Shown: piece by piece, positions 10,162 to 23,092 of the stretch | Position numbering within the stretch: position 1 is the first letter of the stretch | Layout of the letters: each line of letters begins with the position of its first letter | Assembly (NCBI RefSeq): GCF_000003605.2 | Contig: NW_003139468.1 | Span: 1 to 28,162 of the forward strand | Length of the DNA stretch: 28,162 nucleotides | Direction of reading: 5' to 3' | DNA from: Saccoglossus kowalevskii | Taxonomy: Eukaryota; Hemichordata; Enteropneusta; Harrimaniidae | The notes under the pieces: generated by a model | What the model was told of the DNA's origin: nothing | Database searches by the model: none | What the model saw: the letters and a program-made list of their open reading frames with translations, nothing else | Translations under genes and position numbers: made by a program

Positions 10162-11617
10162 ATAAGTCAGTCTCTAATGGATAAGAGTTCTTATTACATA
10201 ATATACCCATAGACATCAATGGATGGCAATTCAGGAATAAGTCAGTCTCTAATGGATAAGAGTTCTTATTACATAATATACCCATAGACATCAATGGATG
10301 GCAATTCAGGAATAAGTCAGTCTCTAATGGATAAGAGTTCTTATTACATAATATACCCATAGACATCAATGGATGGCAATTCAGGAATAAGTCAGTCTCT
10401 AATGGATAAGAGTTCTTATTACATAATATACCCATAGACATCAATGGATGGCAATTCAGGAATAAGTCAGTCTCTAATGGATAAGAGTTATTATTACATA
10501 ATATACCCATAGACATCAATGGATGGCAATTCAGAAATAAGTCAGTCTCTAATGGATAAGAGTTCTTATTACATAATATACCCATAGACATCAATGGATG
10601 GCAATTCAAAAATAAGTCAGTCTCTAATGGATAAGAGTTCTTATTACATAATATACCCATAGACATCAATGGATGGCAATTCAGGGATAAGTCAGTCTCT
10701 AATGGATAAGAGTTCTTATTACATAATATACCCATAGACATCAAGGGATGGCAATTCAGGAATAAGTCAGTCTCTAATGGATAGGAGTCCTTATTACATA
10801 ATAAACCCATAGACATCAATGGATGGCAATTCAGGAATGAATAAATCTCCAATGGATAGGAGACCTTATTACATAATACACCCATAGACATCAATGGATG
10901 GCAATTCAGGAATAAATGCAATCTCTAATGGATAGGAGTTCTTATTACATAATATACCCATAGACATCAATAGATGGCAATTCAGGAATAAATGCAATCT
11001 CTAATGGATAGGAGTTCTTATTACATAATAAACCCATAGACATCAATGGATGGCAATTCAGGAATAAATGCAATCTCTAATGGATAGGAGTCCTTATTAC
11101 ACAATATACCCATAGACATCAATGGATGGCAATTCAAGAATAAATGCAATCTCTAATGGATAGGAGTCGTTATTACATAATATATCCACAGACATCAATG
11201 GATGGCAATTCAGGAATAAATGCAATCTCTAATGGATAGGAGTTCTTATTACATAATAAACCCATAGACATCAATGGATGGCAATTCAGGAATAAATGCA
11301 ATCTCTAATGGATAGGAGTTCTTATTACATAATAAACCCATAGACATCAATGGATGGCAATTCAGGAATAAATACAATCTCTAATGGATAGGAGTTCTTA
11401 TTACATAATAAACCCATAGACATCAATGGATGGCAATTCAGGAATAAATGCAATCTCTAATGGATAGGAGTTCTTATTACATAATAAACCCTTATACATC
11501 AATGGATGGCAATTCGGGAATAAATGCAATCTCTAATGAATAGGAGTTCTTATTACATAATATACCTTACATAATTACATAATATACCCATAGACATCAA
11601 TGGATGGCAATTCAGGG
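10162..11617 (+). repeat. Higher-order block 3 (1,456 bp) with an eight-monomer B run
   Basis: There are eight A monomers (10162-10761), an A/B hybrid (10762-10836), C (10837-10911, with AGGAGACCTT and AATACACCC), eight B (10912-11519) and junction 11520-11617. The early B copies carry private changes (CAATAGATGG, ACACAATATA, CAAGAATA, GAGTCGTT with TATATCCAC). The last four follow the canonical cassette order. There is no D monomer. Confidence 0.9.
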
Positions 11618-13369
11618 ATAAGTCAGTCTCTAATGGATAAGAGCTCTTATTACATAATATACCCATAGACATCAATGGATGGCAATTCAGGAATAAGTCA
11701 GTCTCTAATGGATAAGAGTTCTTATTACATAATATACCCATAGACATCAATGGATGGCAATTCAGGAATAAGTCAGTCTCTAATGGATAAGAGTTCTTAT
11801 TACATAATATACCCATAGACATCAATGGATGGCAATTCAGGAATAAGTCAGTCTCTAATGGATAAGAGTTCTTATTACATAATATACCCATAGACATCAA
11901 TGGATGGCAATTCAGGAATAAGTCAGTCTCTAATGGATAAGAGTTCTTATTACATAATATACCCATAGACATCAATGGATGGCAATTCAGGAATAAGTCA
12001 GTCTCTAATGGATAAGAGTTCTTATTACATAATATACCCATGGACATCAATGGATGGCAATTCAGGGATAAGTCAGTCTCTAATGGATAAGAGTTCTTAT
12101 TACATAATATACCCATAGACATCAATGGATGGCAATTCAGGAATAAGCCAGTCTCTAATGGATAAGAGTTCTTATTACATAATATACCCATAGACATCAA
12201 TGGATGGCAATTCAGGAATAAGTCAGTCTCTAATGGATAAGAGCTCTTATTACATAATATACCCATAGACATCAATGGATGGCAATTCAGGAATAAGTCA
12301 GTCTCTAATGGATAAGAGTTCTTATTACATAATATACCCATAGACATCAATGGATGGCAATTCAGGGATAAGTCAGTCTCTAATGGATAAGAGTTCTTAT
12401 TACATAATATACCCATAGACATCAATGGATGGCAATTCAGGAATAAGTCAGTCTCTAATGGATAAGAGTTCTTATTACATAATATACCCATAGACATCAA
12501 TGGATGGCAATTCAGGAATAAGTCAGTCTCTAATGGATAAGAGCTCTTATTACATAATATACCCATAGACATCAATGGATGGCAATTCAGGGATAAGTCA
12601 GTCTCTAATGGATAAGAGTTCTTATTACATAATATACCCATAGACATCACTGGATGGCAATTCAGGAATAAGTCAGTCTCTAATGGATAAGAGTTCTTAT
12701 TACATAATATACCCATAGACATCAATGGATGGCAATTCAGGGATAAGTCAGTCTCTAATGGATAAGAGTTCTTATTACATAATATACCCATGGACATCAA
12801 TGGATGGCAATTCAGGGATAAGTCAGTCTCTAATGGATAAGAGTTCTTATTACATAATATACCCATAGACATCAATGGATGGCAATTCAGGAATAAGCCA
12901 GTCTCTAATGGATAGGAGTCCTTATTACATAATAAACCCATAGACATCAATGGATGGCAATTCAGGAATAAATGCAATCTCTAATGGATAGGAGTTCTTA
13001 TTACATAATAAACCCATAGACATCAATGGATGGCAATTCAGGAATAAATGCAATCTCTAATGGATAGGAGTTCTTATTACATAATAAACCCATAGACATC
13101 AATGGATGGCAATTCAGGAATAAATACAATCTCTAATGGATAGGAGTTCTTATTACATAATAAACCCATAGACATCAATGGATGGCAATTCAGGAATAAA
13201 TGCAATCTCTAATGGATAGGAGTTCTTATTACATAATAAACCCTTATACATCAATGGATGGCAATTCAGGAATAAATGCAATCTCTAATGAATAGGAGTT
13301 CTTATTACATAATATACCTTACATAATTACATAATATACCCATAGACATCAATGGATGGCAATTCAGGG
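11618..13369 (+). repeat. Higher-order block 4 (1,752 bp)
   Basis: Seventeen A monomers (11618-12892) are followed by an A/B hybrid (12893-12967, A-like start with AAGCCAG and B-like GGAGTCC/AATAAACCC end), four B in canonical order (12968-13271) and junction 13272-13369. D and C are absent; the hybrid joins directly to the cassette. Confidence 0.9.
12968..13271 (+). repeat. B cassette in canonical order (4 x 76 bp)
   Basis: Four B monomers occur in a fixed order: ATAAATGC, ATAAATGC, ATAAATAC, then ATAAATGC with CCCTTATACATC. The same order is at 15414-15717, 17987-18290, 20189-20492, 22691-22994 and 23993-24296, and forms the last four of the eight at 11216-11519. Three-member forms lacking the ATAAATAC monomer are at 2012-2239, 25969-26196 and 27195-27422. 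The fourth member sometimes also carries AATGAATAGG (15642, 24221, 26121, 27347). Confidence 0.92.
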
Positions 13370-13988
13370 ATAAGTCAGTCTCTAATGGAAAAGAGTTCTT
13401 ATTACATAATATACCCATAGACATCAATGGATGGCAATTCAGGAATAAGTCAGTCTCTAATGGATAAGAGTTCTTATTACATAATATACCCATAGACATC
13501 AATGGATGGCAATTCAGGAATAAGTCAGTCTCTAATGGATAAGAGTTCTTATTACATAATATACCCATAGACATCAATGGATGGCAATTCAGGAATAAGT
13601 CAGTCTCTAATGGATAAGAGTTCTTATTACATAATATACCCATAGACATCAATGGATGGCAATTCAGGAATAAGTCAGTCTCTAATGGATAAGAGTTCTT
13701 ATTACATAATATACCCATAGACATCAATGGATGGCAATTCAGGGATAAGTCAGTCTCTAATGGATAAGAGTTCTTATTACATAATATACCCATAGACATC
13801 AATGGATGGCAATTCAGGAATAAATACAATCTCTAATGGATAAGAGTTATTATTACATAATATACCCATAGACATCAATGGATGGCAATTCAGGAATAAA
13901 TGCAATCTCTAATGAATAGGAGTTCTTATTACATAATATACCTTATTACATAATATACCCATAGACATCAATGGATGGCAATTCAGGG
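13370..13988 (+). repeat. Higher-order block 5, shortest complete block (619 bp)
   Basis: Six A monomers (13370-13819) are followed by one B/A hybrid (13820-13895, 76 bp: B-like ATAAATACAATC start, A-like GATAAGAG and AATATACCC end) and a short junction monomer (13896-13988, 93 bp). The junction insertion is 17 bp rather than 22. There is no D, no C and no full cassette. Confidence 0.9.
13896..13988 (+). repeat. Short junction monomer (93 bp)
   Basis: It has the AATGAATAGG mark, but the insertion reads TATACCTTATTACATAA and is five bases shorter than in other junctions. This is either an independent slippage event or a later 5-bp loss. Confidence 0.85.
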
Positions 13989-15815
13989 ATAAGTCAGTCT
14001 CTAATGGATAAGAGCTCTTATTACATAATATACCCATAGACATCAATGGATGGCAATTCAGGAATAAGTCAGTCTCTAATGGATAAGAGTTCTTATTACA
14101 TAATATACCCATAGACATCAATGGATGGCAATTCAGGAATAAGTCAGTCTCTAATGGATAAGAGTTCTTATTACATAATATACCCATAGACATCAATGGA
14201 TGGCAATTCAGGAATAAGTCAGTCTCTAATGGATAAGAGTTCTTATTACATAATATACCCATAGACATCAATGGATGGCAATTCAGGAATAAGTCAGTCT
14301 CTAATGGATAAGAGTTCTTATTACATAATATACCCATAGACATCAATGGATGGCAATTCAGGAATAAGTCAGTCTCTAATGGATAAGAGTTCTTATTACA
14401 TAATATACCCATAGACATCAATGGATGGCAATTCAGGAATAAGTCAGTCTCTAATGGATAAGAGTTATTATTACATAATATACCCATAGACATCAATGGA
14501 TGGCAATTCAGAAATAAGTCAGTCTCTAATGGATAAGAGTTCTTATTACATAATATACCCATAGACATCAATGGATGGCAATTCAAAAATAAGTCAGTCT
14601 CTAATGGATAAGAGTTCTTATTACATAATATACTCATAGACATCAATGGATGGCAATTCAGGAATAAGTCAGTCTCTAATGGATAAGAGTTCTTATTACA
14701 TAAAATACCCATAGACATCAATGGATGGCAATTCAGGAATAAGTCAGTCTCTAATGGATAAGAGTTCTAATTACATAATATACCCATAGACATCAATGGA
14801 TGGCAATTCAGGGATAAGTCAGTCTCTAATGGATAAGAGTTCTTATTACATAATATACCCATAGACATCAATGGATGGCAATTCAGGAATAAGTCAGTCT
14901 CTAATGGATAAGAGTTCTTATTACATAATATACCCATAGACATCAATGGATGGCAATTCAGGAATAAGTCAGTCTCTAATGGATAAGAGCTCTTATTACA
15001 TAATATACCCATAGACATCAATGGATGGCAATTCAGGAATAAGTCAGTCTCTAATGGATAAGAGTTCTTATTACATAATATACCCATAGACATCAATGGA
15101 TGGCAATTCAGGAATAAGTCAGTCTCTAATGGATAAGAGTTCTTATTACATAATATACCCATAGACATCAATGGATGGCAATTCAGTAATAAGTCAGTCT
15201 CTAATGGATAAGAGTTCTTATTACATAATATACCCATAAACATCAATGGATGGCAATTCAGGAATAAGTCAGTCTCTAATGGATAAGAGTTCTTATTACA
15301 TAATATACCCATAGACATCAATGGATGGCAATTCAGGAATGAATAAATCTGCAATGGATAGGAGTCCTTATTACATAATAAACCCATAGACATCAATGGA
15401 TGGCAATTCAGGAATAAATGCAATCTCTAATGGATAGGAGTTCTTATTACATAATAAACCCATAGACATCAATGGATGGCAATTCAGGAATAAATGCAAT
15501 CTCTAATGGATAGGAGTTCTTATTACATAATAAACCCATAGACATCAATGGATGGCAATTCAGGAATAAATACAATCTCTAATGGATAGGAGTTCTTATT
15601 ACATAATAAACCCATAGACATCAATGGATGGCAATTCAGGAATAAATGCAATCTCTAATGAATAGGAGTTCTTATTACATAATAAACCCTTATACATCAA
15701 TGGATGGCAATTCAGGAATAAATGCAATCTCTAATGAATAGGAGTTCTTATTACATAATATACCTTACATAATTACATAATATACCCATAGACATCAATG
15801 GATGGCAATTCAGTG
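13989..15815 (+). repeat. Higher-order block 6 (1,827 bp)
   Basis: Eighteen A monomers (13989-15338) lead directly to C (15339-15413), then four B in canonical order (15414-15717) and junction 15718-15815. The A run contains the fullest later copy of the marker series (14464-14770), followed by CAGTAATA near 15182 and CCATAAAC near 15232. Both are shared with block 2 at a constant offset of 8,051. Confidence 0.9.
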
Positions 15816-18388
15816 ATAAGTCAGTCTCTAATGGATAAGAGTTCTTATTACATAATATACCCATAGACATCAATGGATGGCAATTCAGGAATAAGTCAGT
15901 CTCTAATGGATAAGAGTTCTTATTACATAATATACCCATAGACATCAATGGATGGCAATTCAGGAATAAGTCAGTCTCTAATGGATAAGAGTTCTTATTA
16001 CATAATATACCCATAGACATCAATGGATGGCAATTCAGGAATAAGTCAGTCTCTAATGGATAAGAGTTCTTATTACATAATATACCCATAGACATCAATG
16101 GATGGCAATTCAGGAATAAGTCAGTCTCTAATGGATAATAGTTCTTATTACATAATATACTCATAGACATCAATGGATGGCAATTCAGGAATAAGTCAGT
16201 CTCTAATGGATAAGAGTTCTTATTACATAATATACTCATAGACATCAATGGATCGCAATTCAGGAATAAGTCAGTCTCTAATGGATAAGAGTTCTTATTA
16301 CATAATATACCCATAGACATCAATGGATGGCAATTCAGGAATAAGTCAGTCTCTAATGGATAAGAGTTCTTATTACATAATATACCCATAACATCAAGCG
16401 ATGGCAATTCAGGAATAAATGCAATCTCTAATGGATAGGAGTCCTTATTACATAATAAACCCATAGACATCAATGGATGGCAATTCAGGAATGAATAAAT
16501 CTCCAATGGATAGGAGTCCTTATTACATAATAAACCCATAGACATCAATGGATGGCAATTCAGGGATAAGTCAGTCTCTAATGGATAAGAGTTCTTATTA
16601 CATAATATACCCATAGACATCAATGGATGGCAATTCAGGAATAAGTCAGTCTCTAATGGATAAGAGTTCTTATTACATAATATACCCATAGACATCAATG
16701 GATGGCAATTCAGGAATAAGTCAGTCTCTAATGGATAAGAGCTCTTATTACATAATATACCCATAGACATCAATGGATGGCAATTCAGGAATAAGTCAGT
16801 CTCTAATGGATAAGAGTTCCTATTACATAATATACTCATAGACATCAATGGATGGCAATTCAGGAATAAGTCAGTCTCTAATGGATAAGAGTTCTTATTA
16901 CATAATATACCCATAGACATCAATGGATGGCAATTCAGGAATAAGTCAGTCTCTAATGGATAAGAGTTCTTATTACATAATATACCCATAGACATCAATG
17001 GATGGCAATTCAGGAATAAGTCAGTCTCTAATGGATAAGAGTTCTTATTACATAATATACCCATAGACATCAATGGATGGCAATTCAGGAATAAGTCAGT
17101 CTCTAATGGATAAGAGTTCTTATTACATAATATACCCATAGACATCAATGGATGGCAATTCAGGGATAAGTCAGTCTCTAATGGATAAGAGTTCTTATTA
17201 CATAATATACCCATAGACATCAATGGATGACAATTCAGGAATAAGTCAGTCTCTAATGGATAAGAGTTCTTATTACATAATATACCCATAGACATCAATG
17301 GATGGCAATTCAGGAATAAGTCAGTCTCTAATGGATAAGAGTTCTTATTACATAATATACCCATAGACATCAATGGATGGCAATTCAGGAATAAGTCAGT
17401 CTCTAATGGATAATAGTTCTTATTACATAATATACTCATAGACATCAATGGATGGCAATTCAGGAATAAGTCAGTCTCTAATGGATAAGAGTTCTTATTA
17501 CATAATATACTCATAGACATCAATGGATCGCAATTCAGGAATAAGTCAGTCTCTAATGGATAAGAGTTCTTATTACATAATATACCCATAGACATCAATG
17601 GATGGCAATCAGGGATAAGTCAGTCTCTAATGGATAAGAGTCTATACATAATATACCCATAGACATCACTGGATGGCAATTCAGGAATAAGTCAGTCTCT
17701 AATGGATAAGAGTTCTTATTACATAATATACCCATAGACATCAATGGATGGCAATTCAGGGATAAGTCAGTCTCTAATGGATAAGAGTTCTTATTACATA
17801 ATATACCCATAACATCAAGCGATGGCAATTCAGGAATAAATGCAATCTCTAATGGATAGGAGTCCTTATTACATAATAAACCCATAGACATCAATGGATG
17901 GCAATTGAGGAATGAATAAATCTCCAATGGATAGGAGTCCTTATTACATAATAAACCCATAGACATCAATGGATGGCAATTCAGGAATAAATGCAATCTC
18001 TAATGGATAGGAGTTCTTATTACATAATAAACCCATAGACATCAATGGATGGCAATTCAGGAATAAATGCAATCTCTAATGTATAGGAGTTCTTATTACA
18101 TAATAAACCCATAGACATCAATGGATGGCAATTCAGGAATAAATACAATCTCTAATGGATAGGAGTTCTTATTACATAATAAACCCATAGACATCAATGG
18201 ATGGCAATTCAGGAATAAATGCAATCTCTAATGGATAGGAGTTCTTATTACATAATAAACCCTTATACATCAATGGATGGCAATTCAGGAATAAATGCAA
18301 TCTCTAATGAATAGGAGTTCTTATTACATAATATACCTTACATAATTACATAATATACCCATAGACATCAATGGATGGCAATTCAGGG
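15816..18388 (+). repeat. Higher-order block 7 (2,573 bp) with two A/D-B-C sub-blocks
   Basis: Sub-block one is eight A (15816-16414, the last D), B 16415, C 16491. Sub-block two is seventeen A (16566-17835, the last D), B 17836, C 17912. Then come four B (17987-18290) and junction 18291-18388. The sub-blocks share GATAATAG and GGATCGC variants 1,275 bp (17 monomers) apart (16136/17411 and 16251/17526). The second A run is five bases short of a whole number of monomers: four are the missing Ts at 17607-17648 and one is the D deletion. Confidence 0.9.
17607..17648 (+). other. Cluster of four single-T losses
   Basis: Here AATTCAGG reads AATCAGG and GAGTTCTTATTACAT reads GAGTCTATACAT. Each of the four TT pairs in this interval has become a single T, while GG, AA and GGG runs nearby are intact. 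The pattern resembles a local homopolymer-length error in the read or assembly, though a real mutation cluster cannot be excluded. It breaks the otherwise continuous minus-strand frame. Confidence 0.85.
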
Positions 18389-20590
18389 ATAAGTCAGTCT
18401 CTAATGGATAAGAGTTCTTATTACATAATATACCCATAGACATCAATGGATGGCAATTCAGGAATAAGTCAGTCTCTAATGGATAAGAGTTCTTATTACA
18501 TAATATACCCATAGACATCAATGGATGGCAATTCAGGGATAAGTCAGTCTCTAATGGATAAGAGTTCTTATTACATAATATACCCATAGACATCACTGGA
18601 TGGCAATTCAGGAATAAGTCAGTCTCTAATGGATAAGAGTTCTTATTACATAATATACCCATAGACATCAATGGATGGCAATTCAGGGATAAGTCAGTCT
18701 CTAATGGATAAGAGTTCTTATTACATAATATACCCATAACATCAAGCGATGGCAATTCAGGAATAAATGCAATCTCTAATGGATAGGAGTCCTTATTACA
18801 TAATAAACCCATAGACATCAATGGATGGCAATTCAGGAATGAATAAATCTCCAATGGATAGGAGTCCTTATTACATAATAAACCCATAGACATCAATGGA
18901 TGGCAATTCAGGGATTAGTCAGTCTCTAATGGATAAGAGTTCTTATTACATAATATACCCATAGACATCAATGGATGGCAATTCAGGAATAAGTCAGTCT
19001 CTAATGGATAAGAGTTCTTATTACATAATATACCCATAGACATCAATGGATGGCAATTCAGGAATAAGTCAGTCTCTAATGGATAAGAGCTCTTATTACA
19101 TAATATACCCATAGACATCAATGGATGGCAATTCAGGAATAAGTCAGTCTCTAATGGATAAGAGTTCTTATTACATAATATACCCATAGACATCAATGGA
19201 TGGCAATTCAGGAATAAGTCAGTCTCTAATGGATAAGAGTTCTTATTACATAATATACCCATAGACATCAATGGATGGCAATTCAGGAATAAGTCAGTCT
19301 CTAATGGATAAGAGTTCTTATTACATAATATACCCATAGACATCAATGGATGGCAATTCAGGAATAAGTCAGTCTCTAATGGATAAGAGTTCTTATTACA
19401 TAATATACCCATATACATCAATGGATGGCAATTCAGGAATAAGTCAGTCTCTAATGGATAAGAGCTCTTATTACATAATATACCCATAGACATCAATGGA
19501 TGGCAATTCAGGAATAAGTCAGTCTCTAATGGATAAGAGTTCTTATTACATAATATACCCATAGACATCAATGGATGGCAATTCAGGAATAAGTCAGTCT
19601 CTAATGGATAAGAGTTCTTATTACATAATATACCCATAGACATCAATGGATGGCAATTCAGGAATAAGTCAGTCTCTAATGGATAAGAGTTCTTATTACA
19701 TAATATACCCATAGACATCAATGGATGGCAATTCAGGAATAAGTCAGTCTCTAATGGATAAGAGTTCTTATTACATAATATACCCATATACATCAATGGA
19801 TGGCAATTCAGGGATAAGTCAGTCTCTAATGGATAAGAGTTCTTATTACATAATATACCCATAGACATCACTGGATGGCAATTCAGGAATAAGTCAGTCT
19901 CTAATGGATAAGAGTTCTTATTACATAATATACCCATAGACATCAATGGATGGCAATTCAGGGATAAGTCAGTCTCTAATGGATAAGAGTTCTTATTACA
20001 TAATATACCCATAACATCAAGCGATGGCAATTCAGGAATAAATGCAATCTCTAATGGATAGGAGTCCTTATTACATAATAAACCCATAGACATCAATGGA
20101 TGGCAATTCAGGAATGAATAAATCTCCAATGGATAGGAGTCCTTATTACATAATAAACCCATAGACATCAATGGATGGCAATTCAGGAATAAATGCAATC
20201 TCTAATGGATAGGAGTTCTTATTACATAATAAACCCATAGACATCAATGGATGGCAATTCAGGAATAAATGCAATCTCTAATGGATAGGAGTTCTTATTA
20301 CATAATAAACCCATAGACATCAATGGATGGCAATTCAGGAATAAATACAATCTCTAATGGATAGGAGTTCTTATTACATAATAAACCCATAGACATCAAT
20401 GGATGGCAATTCAGGAATAAATGCAATCTCTAATGGATAGGAGTTCTTATTACATAATAAACCCTTATACATCAATGGATGGCAATTCGGGAATAAATGC
20501 AATCTCTAATGAATAGGAGTTCTTATTACATAATATACCTTACATAATTACATAATATACCCATAGACATCAATGGATGGCAATTCAGTG
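18389..20590 (+). repeat. Higher-order block 8 (2,202 bp)
   Basis: Five A (18389-18762, the last D), B 18763, C 18839, fifteen A (18914-20037, the last D), B 20038, C 20114, four B in canonical order (20189-20492) and junction 20493-20590. CCATATAC variants occur near 19410 and 19788, 375 bp apart, again pointing to a five-monomer duplication inside the run. Confidence 0.9.
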
Positions 20591-23092
20591 ATAAGTCAGT
20601 CTCTAATGGATAAGAGTTCTTATTACATAATATACCCATAGACATCAATGGATGGCAATTCAGGAATAAGTCAGTCTCTAATGGATAAGAGTTCTTATTA
20701 CATAATATACCCATAGACATCAATGGATGGCAATTCAGGAATAAGTCAGTCTCTAATGGATAAGAGTTCTTATTACATAATATACTCATAGACATCAATG
20801 GATTGCAAATCAGGAATAAGTCAGTCTCTAATGGATAAGAGTTCTTATTACATAATATACCCATAGACATCAATGGATGGCAATTCAGGAATAAGTCAGT
20901 CTCTAATGGATAAGAGTTCTTATTACATAATATACTCATAGACATCAATGGATGGCAATTCAGGAATAAGTCAGTCTCTAATGGATAAGAGTTCTTATTA
21001 CATAATATACCCATAGACATCAATGGATGGCAATTCAGGGATAAGTCAGTCTCTAATGGATAAGAGTCCTTATTACATAATATACCCATAGACATCAATG
21101 GATGGCAAATCAGGAATAAGTCAGTCTCTAATGGATAAGAGTCCTTATTACATAATATACCCATAGACATCAATGGATGGCAATTCAGGGATAAGTCAGT
21201 CTCTAATGGATAAGAGTCCTTATTACATAATATACCCATAGACATCAATGGATGGCAATTCAGGAATAAGTCAGTCTCTAATGGATAAGAGTTCCTATTA
21301 CATAATATACTCATAGACATCAATGGATGGCAATTCAGGAATAAGTCAGTCTCTAATGGATAAGAGTTCTTATTACATAATATACCCATAGACATCAATG
21401 GATGGCAATTCAGGAATAAGTCAGTCTCTAATGGATAAGAGTTCTTATTACATAATATACTCATAGACATCAATGGATGGCAATTCAGGAATAAGTCAGT
21501 CTCTAATGGATAAGAGTTCTTATTACATAATATACCCATAGACATCAATGGATGGCAATTCAGGAATAAGTCAGTCTCTAATGGATAAGAGTTCTTATTA
21601 CATAATATACCCATAGACATCAATGGATGGCAATTCAGGGATAAGTCAGTCTCTAATGGATAAGAGTTCTTATTACATAATATACCCATAGACATCAATG
21701 GATGACAATTCAGGAATAAGTCAGTCTCTAATGGATAAGAGTTCTTATTACATAATATACCCATAGACATCAATGGATGGCAATTCAGGAATAAGTCAGT
21801 CTCTAATGGTTAAGAGTTCTTATTACATAATATACCCATAGACATCAATGGATGGCAATTCAGGAATAAGTCAGTCTCTAATGGATAAGAGTTCTTATTA
21901 CATAATATACTCATAGACATCAATGGATGGCAATTCAGGAATAAGTCAGTCTCTAATGGATAAGAGTTCTTATTACATAATATACTCATAGACATCAATG
22001 GATCGCAATTCAGGAATAAGTCAGTCTCTAATGGATAAGAGTTCTTATTACATAATATACCCATAGACATCAATGGATGGCAATTCAGGAATAAGTCAGT
22101 CTCTAATGGATAAGAGTTCTTATTACATAATATACCCATAACATCAAGCGATGGCAATTCAGGAATAAATGCAATCTCTAATGGATAGGAGTCCTTATTA
22201 CATAATAAACCCATAGACATCAATGGATGGCAATTCAGGAATGAATAAATCTCCAATGGATAGGAGTCCTTATTACATAATAAACCCATAGACATCAATG
22301 GATGGCAATTCAGGGATAAGTCAGTCTCTAATGGATAAGAGTTCTTATTACATAATATACCCATAGACATCAATGGATGGCAATTCAGGAATAAGTCAGT
22401 CTCTAATGGATAAGAGTTCTTATTACATAATATACCCATAGACATCAATGGATGGCAATTCAGGGATAAGTCAGTCTCTAATGGATAAGAGTTCTTATTA
22501 CATAATATACCCATAACATCAAGCGATGGCAATTCAGGAATAAATGCAATCTCTAATGGATAGGAGTCCTTATTACATAATAAACCCATAGACATCAATG
22601 GATGGCAATTCAGGAATGAATAAATCTCCAATGGATAGGAGTCCTTATTACATAATAAACCCATAGACATCAATGGATGGCAATTCAGGAATAAATGCAA
22701 TCTCTAATGGATAGGAGTTCTTATTACATAATAAACCCATAGACATCAATGGATGGCAATTCAGGAATAAATGCAATCTCTAATGGATAGGAGTTCTTAT
22801 TACATAATAAACCCATAGACATCAATGGATGGCAATTCAGGAATAAATACAATCTCTAATGGATAGGAGTTCTTATTACATAATAAACCCATAGACATCA
22901 ATGGATGGCAATTCAGGAATAAATGCAATCTCTAATGGATAGGAGTTCTTATTACATAATAAACCCTTATACATCAATGGATGGCAATTCAGGAATAAAT
23001 GCAATCTCTAATGAATAGGAGTTCTTATTACATAATATACCTTACATAATTACATAATATACCCATAGACATCAATGGATGGCAATTCAGGG
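20591..23092 (+). repeat. Higher-order block 9 (2,502 bp)
   Basis: Twenty-one A (20591-22164, the last D), B 22165, C 22241, three A (22316-22539, the last D), B 22540, C 22616, four B (22691-22994) and junction 22995-23092. The long A run is rich in TACTCAT, GAGTCCTT and GCAAATCAGG variants, which distinguish it from blocks 8 and 10. Confidence 0.9.

Noticed and set aside
11505-11530. CENP-B-box-like motif around ATTCGGGAATAAATG (also near 20486)
   Set aside because: Only a few bases match, the motif comes from a single A-to-G change in an otherwise ordinary monomer, and it occurs just twice.
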